Shown here: positions 1-7,503 of the stretch, one piece after another | Numbering within the stretch: the stretch's first letter is position 1 | Layout: each line of letters begins with the position of its first letter | NCBI RefSeq assembly: GCF_046299575.1 | Contig: NZ_JBKBHX010000009.1 | Coordinates: forward strand, 1 to 64,000 | DNA from: Thermaurantimonas sp046299575 | GTDB taxonomy: Bacteria > Bacteroidota > Bacteroidia > Flavobacteriales > Schleiferiaceae | Direction of reading: 5' to 3' | Length of the DNA: 64,000 bases | The notes under the pieces: model-generated | What the model was told of the DNA's origin: nothing | The model's database searches: none | What the model saw: the letters and a program-made list of their open reading frames with translations, nothing else | Made by a program: the position numbers and the translations under genes

Positions 1-60
1 GACGACAGAGTGTCTGCATCCATTCATGCAACTGCTCACTGCGTTCGCAGGCATTCATGG
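1..60. repeat. Repeat-splitting insert, copy 1 (left end off window)
   Basis: This is the last 60 nt of a 64-nt sequence that recurs inside other CRISPR repeats of this array. It is followed by the repeat tail AAAGATACATGGCGGG at 61-76. It differs from the other copies at position 46 (C instead of G). That difference argues against a simple copy of one read error, though collapsed or chimeric assembly is still possible. Confidence 0.8.
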
Positions 61-657
61 AAAGATACATGGCGGGGCGAGAGCGATGTTTTTAAAACAA
101 TCGCTTTTGCCAAGTCTTAATCCTTGTTTTAGTGGAAGATACATGGCGGGATGAATGAATCCTATCGTAAAGTACTTATAAAAGATAGGTCTTAATCCTT
201 GTTTTAGTGGAAGATACATGGCGGGAATGGAACATTTTACTAGAACCGTTCACGAGTTGAACGGGTCTTAATCCTTGTTTTAGTGGAAGATACATGGCGG
301 GGAATAAGCAATGTAAAACTCGACTTCATCGACCTTGAGTCTTAATCCTTGTTTTAGTGGAAGATACATGGCGGGAAAAACCCGCTTCCATGATACGGCA
401 TGGGCGGGTGATGTCTTAATCCTTGTTTTAGTGGAAGATACATGGCGGGGAATTCACGATTCTGCCAGCTAACAAAGTAGGGAAAGTGTCTTAATCCTTG
501 TTTTAGTGGAAGATACATGGCGGGCGTAACCTCATCATGTTGTTCACCTCGAATGAACAACGGTCTTAATCCTTGTTTTAGTGGAAGATACATGGCGGGC
601 AAGGGAGTGATCGCCGAAGAAAGAGCGGAAGAATTGTCTTAATCCTTGTTTTAGTGG

Positions 658-711
658 TGCAGACGACAGAGTGTCTGCATCCATTCATGCAACTGCTCAC
701 TGCGTTGGCAG
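658..711. repeat. Repeat-splitting insert, copy 2 (cut by an 8-N gap)
   Basis: The repeat starting at 636 runs for 22 nt, to GTGG at 657. The insert TGCAGACGACAG... then begins and continues to 711, where eight Ns follow. The next repeat begins at 721 with no normal spacer between. The junction is therefore unresolved, and this copy may be a partial duplicate of the next one. Confidence 0.7.
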
Positions 712-719
712 NNNNNNNN
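712..719. other. Assembly gap (8 N) inside the array
   Basis: Eight ambiguous bases follow a truncated insert and directly precede G and the repeat at 721. The expected right end of the insert, the repeat tail and a spacer are all missing here. Confidence 0.99.
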
Positions 720-742
720 GGTCTTAATCCTTGTTTTAGTGG

Positions 743-806
743 TGCAGACGACAGAGTGTCTGCATCCATTCATGCAACTGCTCACTGCGTTGGCAGGCAT
801 TCATGG
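743..806. repeat. Repeat-splitting insert, copy 3 (complete, 64 nt)
   Basis: The insert separates the first 22 nt of a CRISPR repeat (721-742) from its last 15 nt, with one extra A at the right junction (tail 807-822). It opens with an inverted repeat, TGCAGAC-N8-GTCTGCA, able to form a 7-bp hairpin. It also holds the direct repeat CATTCATG near its middle and at its right end. It has no coding capacity and resembles no insertion sequence I know. Confidence 0.8.
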
Positions 807-955
807 AAAGATACATGGCGGGGTTGAAATAAACGGGTTGCCCGAGGAGCTGAAAAAGCTCGTCTTAATCCTTGTTTTAGTGGAAGATACATGGCGGGCT
901 AACTGAAATAAGCCCCGTAAGGGGAAATACAATCGGGTCTTAATCCTTGTTTTAG

Positions 956-1055
956 NNNNNNNNNNNNNNNNNNNNNNNNNNNNNNNNNNNNNNNNNNNNN
1001 NNNNNNNNNNNNNNNNNNNNNNNNNNNNNNNNNNNNNNNNNNNNNNNNNNNNNNN
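956..1055. other. Assembly gap (100 N) within a CRISPR repeat
   Basis: One hundred Ns split a repeat: 937-955 carries the first 19 nt and 1056-1073 the last 18 nt, adding to exactly 37. The round number suggests a scaffold placeholder, so the true number of repeat-spacer units here is unknown. Confidence 0.97.
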
Positions 1056-1206
1056 TGGAAGATACATGGCGGGAGGTGGATGTATTCTTCCTCCAGTTTT
1101 TGCAGGAAGGGTCTTAATCCTTGTTTTAGTGGAAGATACATGGCGGGAGGTGGATGTATTCTTCCTCCAGTTTTTGCAGGAAGGGTCTTAATCCTTGTTT
1201 TAGTGG

Positions 1207-1270
1207 TGCAGACGACAGAGTGTCTGCATCCATTCATGCAACTGCTCACTGCGTTGGCAGGCATTCATGG
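1207..1270. repeat. Repeat-splitting insert, copy 4 (complete, 64 nt)
   Basis: Identical to the copy at 743-806 and at exactly the same repeat position (repeat halves 1185-1206 and 1271-1286). It is flanked by different spacers, so the two are distinct units of the array. The repeat half before it follows the duplicated spacer at 1148-1184. Confidence 0.8.
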
Positions 1271-3817
1271 AAAGATACATGGCGGGAGTCTCCACGAATA
1301 ATCGAAAAGACTATCTCGGAGAGTCTTAATCCTTGTTTTAGTGGAAGATACATGGCGGGTCGGCTGCAAAGCTTTCTCTCGATGAGCCTAAACGAGGTCT
1401 TAATCCTTGTTTTAGTGGAAGATACATGGCGGGTGGTTATAAGATAAAAAAGACCAACGGCATGTATTATGCGTCTTAATCCTTGTTTTAGTGGAAGATA
1501 CATGGCGGGGAGATAAATGACCTGCGCAAGAATTTGTAGTCTAATTGTCTTAATCCTTGTTTTAGTGGAAGATACATGGCGGGAAGAGAGATATGAAAAT
1601 TGTTAATTTAACACCACATCCGTCTTAATCCTTGTTTTAGTGGAAGATACATGGGGGGATGATGGGGCAGCAAGTGGAAGAAAACATCAACATGCGTCTT
1701 AATCCTTGTTTTAGTGGAAGATACATGGCGGGCTGATTGCTAAATCTCTTAAGCATGCAACTTAGAAATTGTCTTAATCCTTGTTTTAGTGGAAGATACA
1801 TGGCGGGTTCTAATTACGAGCCCTACTGGTGGTGGAAAAGATTAGTCTTAATCCTTGTTTTAGTGGAAGATACATGGCGGGAATATAGTAAGACTGAATA
1901 CAGGTCTTTGGCTTTGGAAAGTCTTAATCCTTGTTTTAGTGGAAGATACATGGCGGGAAAATATGAGTAAAATTGTTAATTTAACGCCACACCCGTCTTA
2001 ATCCTTGTTTTAGTGGAAGATACATGGCGGGGCTTATAAAGATCAGTTAGTTAAGGATAATCAGTTGAAGTCTTAATCCTTGTTTTAGTGGAAGATACAT
2101 GGCGGGTTTTTCAAAGCATTTGTGATTATTTCAAAGCATTTGTGGTCTTAATCCTTGTTTTAGTGGAAGATACATGGCGGGTGTTAAAGTAAAGGACTCA
2201 GACATCCCCCTGACCATATGGTCTTAATCCTTGTTTTAGTGGAAGATACATGGCGGGATTACATTGTTTTTGACGTACCTCAATTCGTTGAAGTGTCTTA
2301 ATCCTTGTTTTAGTGGAAGATACATGGCGGGGACAAAAAAATCCTCATAGAAACCCGAGAGGGATTCTATGTCTTAATCCTTGTTTTAGTGGAAGATACA
2401 TGGCGGGTTCCAATAATTAAGAGCATTAAACATATAAAATAAACGTCTTAATCCTTGTTTTAGTGGAAGATACATGGCGGGGACGAGATCGATAAGGCGA
2501 AGCCTATGGTCGATGTGTTGTCTTAATCCTTGTTTTAGTGGAAGATACATGGCGGGGGGAGTAAAGAAATTTTCAAAACTGTGGTGGGAATAACGTCTTA
2601 ATCCTTGTTTTAGTGGAAGATACATGGCGGGACGTACCACCAACGGCTACATAGCCGTATGGAGTCCTGGTCTTAATCCTTGTTTTAGTGGAAGATACAT
2701 GGCGGGGAACCGGGTATAAAAAGATTCTATAAAATTTGGTGGGGTCTTAATCCTTGTTTTAGTGGAAGATACATGGCGGGCGGTTGAAGAGCTATTTCCA
2801 ATAGAAGTAAAACCAGAGTCTTAATCCTTGTTTTAGTGGAAGATACATGGCGGGGGCTGGGAGATGTGGCACAGCCACGTTTGTGGCGTGGTCTTAATCC
2901 TTGTTTTAGTGGAAGATACATGGCGGGAATTTTTCCGCTACTTGTATAGAAGTACATCACTTAAAAGTCTTAATCCTTGTTTTAGTGGAAGATACATGGC
3001 GGGCTCTTTGTTTTTCGAGTGGAGCTTCGAAATCAAAAGCAGTCTTAATCCTTGTTTTAGTGGAAGATACATGGCGGGTGGTGCAGTTAGAAAATTGTGT
3101 ATCTACGTTTAATAAAGTCTTAATCCTTGTTTTAGTGGAAGATACATGGCGGGGTGGTTACGTCCTCGTGGACGAATCAACCGGGATAAGTCTTAATCCT
3201 TGTTTTAGTGGAAGATACATGGCGGGCATTTTGGGAAAAACTTAGTAAATGGGAAAAAAGAAGTCTTAATCCTTGTTTTAGTGGAAGATACATGGCGGGT
3301 AAGAATTATTTTAAGGAGTACACGGTTGTAAGAAAGTCTTAATCCTTGTTTTAGTGGAAGATACATGGCGGGGCTTCGTGTTAGCCATGAGGCCGTTGGA
3401 ATGTAATGAGTCTTAATCCTTGTTTTAGTGGAAGATACATGGCGGGTATGATCTTTTCGATCTGTTAAACGAAAAAGCCGCCGGTCTTAATCCTTGTTTT
3501 AGTGGAAGATACATGGCGGGAAAATAGAAGGCAACACTACATCGAATTTATCGATGGTCTTAATCCTTGTTTTAGTGGAAGATACATGGCGGGAGACATG
3601 TGTCTGAAAGCAACGTACATGTAAGACTAATGTCTTAATCCTTGTTTTAGTGGAAGATACATGGCGGGCAATTACTGTCGCGTGGGGTCAGATCCCCGCG
3701 GTATGGTCTTAATCCTTGTTTTAGTGGAAGATACATGGCGGGCACTATACATTTGTAGCATAAAATCTAAAAAACATGAAGTCTTAATCCTTGTTTTAGT
3801 GGAAGATACATGGCGGG

Positions 3818-3950
3818 AGGTAAATTTGTAAATGATTATTATTCAGGCACTTAGTATGGTTTAAAACGCTATTTGGGCACATGTTTCTCATTTATAAAAC
3901 TACTGTTTTAGGATTTGCAATTGTATTAAAAAGTTTTGTTATATGCAATA
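3818..3950 (-). promoter_or_regulatory. Predicted CRISPR leader with promoter
   Basis: This 133-bp AT-rich stretch lies between the array-terminal repeat (ends 3817) and the stop of the TPR gene (3951). Read on the minus strand, it holds ATTG (3949-3946), a 20-nt spacer, then TACAATTG (3925-3918). That is close to the Bacteroidota pattern TTTG-N19-TAnnTTTG and is about 100 nt from the first repeat. No degenerate repeat is seen, as expected for the leader side. The leader function is inferred from position and orientation. Confidence 0.6.
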
Positions 3951-5498
3951 TCAGTTGAAAATTTTTATGCATTTCCAGCCTGGTTTTTCTTTTTTCTTGT
4001 CCCATGATCGCATTACAAGGGCTTTGATGTATTGGTCGTTGGTGAGCTTGTGTTTTTGAATAAGCTGGGGAGGTATGTAATACTTCTGCTTTATGAGGGC
4101 AAATTTGCCGTCGGGGGATATTTTTACGGGTCCTTCAATGGTTTTAAGGGGTGGATCGGTTTCAGGGGGTTGAATTGCCTGGGTGAGTACCAGGTGACTT
4201 TGCACATCGCTTGTATACAAAAGTGCCTGATAGTACCCTGCTTCGATCTGTGTGTTTTTTGTAAAATTGGTAATTCTGGCCTTGCCGTGATGGGTATTGT
4301 CGGCGTAGTACTCGTAAATTTTATTTCCTACCGGCAGGCCGATAGCTATTTTGAGCGGTAGGTAATCGTGGTAGATGATTTCGGCTGCGCTGTGGATGAA
4401 GTCCGGGATCCATTGATCGTCAGGAATTTCGACGGTGTGATCGTACCATTCTGAGAGGATGTACTCACGCAGCTCAGCAGGCAGGCGCCAGTTCTGATCT
4501 TTGTGCTGGCTATAGATGGTAATCAGTACGTTAATCTGAGAGCTGGCGAGCTGATAGAATCGATTGGCGAGGAAGAGGGGGATGATTTTTTTTCGGGCAC
4601 GAATGGAGTATTCGGGTTTAGGTGCAAGGTTTATGGCCATAGCGAGGAGTGCCTTCTGCTGCTCGGGATCGCCGGTGGTATCGGCCAGTGTGGTGTAGAT
4701 CCAGAATTCCTTAGGTCGTGTACGGGCGTAGTTTATGAATTCGGGCCGTGCATCTATGGGCTGGCGCAGGGTCTGGGCGAGCTTGATGCGATAGAGTATG
4801 AGGAAATGGAAGTCGGGATTGTGCTGATTGATCAGGGCAAGGCGAGAGAGCAGGTGAGTGGCCTTGTAGACGAGGCGTGGGTGCTCAGGATGCTCGGGTG
4901 GTGTGGTGGCTAGCCGTTGAATAGTAAGGCGGGTGTAAGCAAGCCAGGTGCGTTCGGCAAGTGTGATTTTCTGCCCGGATTTAGGTGGTTCACCGGCCGT
5001 GGCCGGGTTTTGATAAGGCTGATAGTCTTCGGTACGCAGGTTTTTGAGGTTCCACCATTCGAGGATTTCGTAGGCATGAGGGTAGGAGCGGGTATGGGTG
5101 AGCAAAGCAGCTAAAAGATAAGAGTGGGCCTGAGAGGGTCGGGGATAGGGTATTTTTTTTATGACTTCGAATAGCTGATCGAGGCTTTGGTAGGTAAAGC
5201 CGGGATAGGTGGTAATTTTGAATATATGTCGCGCTAGTACCCAAACCAGTTTTGAATGTAGATAATCGGATGCAGGTAGGTCGAGGTTGAGATACTGCTG
5301 TGCTACCTGGAGAAGGTTGGTGAGTGAAGGCGGGTGGGTGGTGTGATCGATTGATGCGATGTATGATAGTGCGAGCGACCTGCGGCAGTAGAGATTTGAA
5401 GGGTTTTTCTGATGTGCTTCTTCGGCCTGCAGCTTTGCTTCGGGGAGATTGCCGGACTGGATTAAGGTCTGAATATGGGCATAAAATTCTTTGTCCAT
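3951..5498 (-). CDS. TPR protein with C-terminal OB/cold-shock-like region, beside the CRISPR array
   Basis: A 515-aa soluble protein with no signal peptide. The N-terminal ~60 residues look like a TPR hairpin (QSGNLPEAKLQAEEAHQKNP), and helical repeats continue to about residue 320, suggesting a protein-binding scaffold. The last ~110 residues are beta-rich and end in a cold-shock/OB-like stretch (residues near GKFALIKQKYYIPPQLI and KALVMRSWDKKKEKPGWKC), which suggests nucleic-acid binding. From memory, Bacteroidota encode such TPR plus cold-shock-like proteins (DUF7017-type), but I cannot confirm membership. It lies between the leader and cas2 on the same strand, and 480 bp separate it from cas2, so it may have its own promoter. 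A role as accessory adaptation or defence factor is inference from position alone. Confidence 0.7.
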   Translation of the reverse strand: MDKEFYAHIQTLIQSGNLPEAKLQAEEAHQKNPSNLYCRRSLALSYIASIDHTTHPPSLTNLLQVAQQYLNLDLPASDYLHSKLVWVLARHIFKITTYPGFTYQSLDQLFEVIKKIPYPRPSQAHSYLLAALLTHTRSYPHAYEILEWWNLKNLRTEDYQPYQNPATAGEPPKSGQKITLAERTWLAYTRLTIQRLATTPPEHPEHPRLVYKATHLLSRLALINQHNPDFHFLILYRIKLAQTLRQPIDARPEFINYARTRPKEFWIYTTLADTTGDPEQQKALLAMAINLAPKPEYSIRARKKIIPLFLANRFYQLASSQINVLITIYSQHKDQNWRLPAELREYILSEWYDHTVEIPDDQWIPDFIHSAAEIIYHDYLPLKIAIGLPVGNKIYEYYADNTHHGKARITNFTKNTQIEAGYYQALLYTSDVQSHLVLTQAIQPPETDPPLKTIEGPVKISPDGKFALIKQKYYIPPQLIQKHKLTNDQYIKALVMRSWDKKKEKPGWKCIKIFN

Positions 5499-5977
5499 TG
5501 GTCTTGGAATAATTTGTGATTACCGATGGGAAAATAATAAAAACCAGATACTTTAAAAGGTTGTTTGGGTGAAATTTCTGATATTTTCTACGGAATCAGA
5601 TGCCGTACAGAATACATCCATATAGGTGGGATGGGTGTGAATGACTGGTGCACGAAGGTTATTGCATTTTTTTGGGGTTGAAGGGTATGAAAGACTCAGG
5701 TACCGACCGCATAAAGTAACAAATGGTGATGTGCTACCGGGCGATGTAATCTGGTGGCGAGCTATAGTAATGGTGGAAGTGGTAGATAAAACCTGTCTGA
5801 TGTCTATGTACTGCAGGATGGTGTGGACGAGGGTGGTAAATGCTGTAAGGGAGAAAAAGAAAAATCAGCAATTCATTTCAGGCGGAAAGGTGTGTAAACC
5901 GGGGTGGAGGATGTAAGGCGTGAAAGGAACCGGGAAGGTTGGGGCAAAGGTGTGAGTGATGCATCGTCGGGCTAAGG
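5499..5977. other. 479-bp stretch without a convincing gene, between cas2 and the TPR gene
   Basis: No minus-strand reading frame of useful length continues the operon. A 91-codon plus-strand frame (5641-5916) has no recognisable motif and runs against all neighbours. The sequence is purine-rich on the + strand, like the neighbouring genes read on the opposite strand. It could be a decayed gene, a long 5' leader of the TPR gene, or a non-coding RNA. I see no repeat or clear terminator. Confidence 0.5.
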
Positions 5978-6451
5978 TCAGAAGAAGAGTGTATTAGGTG
6001 GGGAGATGATGGAAGTGAGAGTGATTTCGCGACCAATGATTTTCATGGAACGTATATCGGAAGTATTGACCGGGACGAGGAGTATGGAATCCTGATTTTC
6101 GTAGTAGGAGTTTACTTCCTGAAGGGTAGTATAGATGTCTTGAAATTTAGGGTGGTCAGATCGAGCTATGAATACGGACTTTTGTATGCGGATGCATCCC
6201 TGGCGAATGAGGTATTTGGCAATTTGGGTACGGATTTTATCGTTTTCGATGTCGTACATAATCAGGTAAATCATTTCGGTGGATTTTAGTTGATGGTTGA
6301 ATATTTTCAGGATCTGACGGAGGCGTTCGTCCATAGGCTGGAGTGGGTCGGGTGGTTCGGGTGGGTTTAAGGTGTGCGCACGAAGGTTTTTTTGATAGAT
6401 TTTATGGAGTTTTTCTTTAAGAGGATATGGACGGTTTCTGGGCTTGGACAT
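5978..6451 (-). CDS. cas2: Cas2 with an N-terminal extension
   Basis: The C-terminal ~98 residues are a Cas2 fold: MIYLIMYDIENDKIR at residues 60-74 gives the first beta strand and the conserved Asp, QKSVFIARS follows at 90-98, and a last strand (DSILLVPVN) lies near 121. Cas2 bridges two Cas1 dimers in the spacer-integration complex. The first 59 residues are a basic, proline-containing extension not found in standard Cas2 (usually 85-100 aa). Internal Met60 could be the start, but the upstream ATG lies only 11 nt after the primase-polymerase stop, so I favour the long form. It is last in the cas1 / Prim-Pol / cas2 operon. Confidence 0.9.
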   Translation of the reverse strand: MSKPRNRPYPLKEKLHKIYQKNLRAHTLNPPEPPDPLQPMDERLRQILKIFNHQLKSTEMIYLIMYDIENDKIRTQIAKYLIRQGCIRIQKSVFIARSDHPKFQDIYTTLQEVNSYYENQDSILLVPVNTSDIRSMKIIGREITLTSIISPPNTLFF

Positions 6452-6462
6452 GAATAGGAAGA

Positions 6463-7503
6463 TTAGGCTGACTGATCGGGTGGATTGGGTAAGTCTGATA
6501 AGGAGGTAGTGAGAAACTGCTCAAGGAGTTGACGACACAGGTCATTGAGCTGAGGATGAGTACCGGTCTTGGGGGTGGGTACTACGGAATAGCCTTTTTT
6601 ACCATAGAAGAGGTTGATTTCAGCACGCAGGTTGCCGGCTTTAAGCTGGAATTTACGACCGAAATTGATGGGCTGTATGTCAACAACTTCGATGTGACTC
6701 TGGGCGAAGTATTGGATAATTTCCTCTTTGAGCTGATCGACTTCAGGGGGTACATAGTATTTTTTTTCGCGAAGCGGGCGAGCTTTGGGGTTGAGTTTGG
6801 ATTTTATTATGTTTAAAATTTCGGGGTTGAGATCCTCAGTTTTTTGCTTTGGTGGTGCGGGGGAGCTATTAAGTACCGATTCAGCCTGCTGAACTTCCTG
6901 GCGTATGGCGAAGAGATCGTCTGGCGGGAGTATGGAGAAGACGTCGATTTTTTCGTTTTCGGTGCGGGAGAGCAGGTCGGGATCGTGGCTGATGAAGGTG
7001 GCTCGGGAGATGTCGTGGGTGGCGCGGTCGAGCCATTGAGTAGCATTTAGTTCGGTGGCCAGGCGTGTGGCGAAAACTTTGTAAAATGCGGAGTAAAGAG
7101 GGGCATCGGAGAGGGGTTCTTTCAGCTCGAAAAGGAGCTTGAGGCCATCGGCTCCGGGCGAAGTGAAGATGGCTTTGACGGCGGGATGCGCGAAGAATTT
7201 GTTTTTCAGATCTTGCAGTTGATCGGGTTCCTGGCTTACGTGATCGAAGTCGATAATAATGAATTGTGTATGAACGAAATTTTCTTTACGGCGGAAGGGA
7301 GGATTGAAGATGGAGGTAGTGAAATAAGGGAGCTGGCGTTTTTTTTCGGCGTAAATTCTGGGGTCGAGGGTGCGAATTCGCCTAAGGTGAGCAATGAGGC
7401 TGGCAAGAGATGGTTCGGGCTGACGGATGGTGTGTAAAAGCTGGTGAATGGTAATTTTTTCCAGTGGCTCATCGGAAGCCATAACAGATCGGCCGTACAT
7501 CAT
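6463..7503 (-). CDS. AEP-superfamily primase-polymerase (BT4734/CAPP-like) in the cas1-cas2 operon
   Basis: A 346-aa protein. The N-terminal ~180 residues fit the BT4734-like archaeo-eukaryotic primase domain: a DxD metal motif in FIIIDFDHV (residues 81-89), TSPGADGLKLLFEL (114-127) matching the nucleotide-binding SxxGxGLK motif, and the family signature D...HDISRATFISHDP (159-175). The C-terminal ~100 residues are an unassigned alpha/beta module (AEINLFYGKKGYSVVPTPKT). The start is the ATG at 7503-7501, which overlaps the cas1 stop as ATGA; longer readings only translate cas1 out of frame. Met70 of the longer frame (7482) is an alternative start. CRISPR-associated primase-polymerases of other lineages are implicated in spacer adaptation. 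A role in making or repairing pre-spacer ends here is inference. No helicase, zinc finger, RT or Cas6 domain is fused. Confidence 0.82.
   Translation of the reverse strand: MMYGRSVMASDEPLEKITIHQLLHTIRQPEPSLASLIAHLRRIRTLDPRIYAEKKRQLPYFTTSIFNPPFRRKENFVHTQFIIIDFDHVSQEPDQLQDLKNKFFAHPAVKAIFTSPGADGLKLLFELKEPLSDAPLYSAFYKVFATRLATELNATQWLDRATHDISRATFISHDPDLLSRTENEKIDVFSILPPDDLFAIRQEVQQAESVLNSSPAPPKQKTEDLNPEILNIIKSKLNPKARPLREKKYYVPPEVDQLKEEIIQYFAQSHIEVVDIQPINFGRKFQLKAGNLRAEINLFYGKKGYSVVPTPKTGTHPQLNDLCRQLLEQFLTTSLSDLPNPPDQSA

Larger units (their letters stand above)
1..3817 (-). CRISPR. CRISPR array, 48 visible repeats of 37 nt, left end off the window
   Basis: On the + strand the repeat begins GTCTTAATCCTTGTT and ends GATACATGGCGGG. 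Intact copies recur about every 72-76 nt, for example 114-150, 189-225, 265-301, 339-375, and the last at 3781-3817. Readable spacers are about 36-39 nt. Transcription probably runs right to left: the AT-rich leader lies right of the last repeat, and in that direction the repeat ends ATTAAGAC, like the 8-nt handles of type I/III crRNAs. The repeat has no strong internal stem, which suits a type III-like class. Exceptions are a substitution near 1655 in the repeat at 1622-1658, 64-nt insertions in the repeats at 1, 636, 721 and 1185, and assembly gaps in or beside the repeats at 636 and 937. The spacers at 1074-1110 and 1148-1184 are identical. No repeat degeneration is seen, so the trailer end is outside the window. 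Confidence 0.98.

Noticed and set aside
1207..1270. The 64-nt insert as sequencing adapter
   Set aside because: It does not match any adapter sequence I recall, and one copy differs by a base. It remains unresolved whether it is a mobile element or an assembly artefact.
354..3245. Many open frames across the array giving peptides such as PAMYLPLKQGLR
   Set aside because: They are translations of the CRISPR repeat itself, which happens to be open in several frames. No gene is supported.
4032..5512. Plus-strand frames over the TPR gene
   Set aside because: These are antisense shadows of the 515-aa minus-strand protein, with no family features of their own.
5641..5916. 91-codon plus-strand frame in the 480-bp gap
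   Set aside because: No recognisable motif, opposite strand to the whole locus, and no promoter. Treated as chance.
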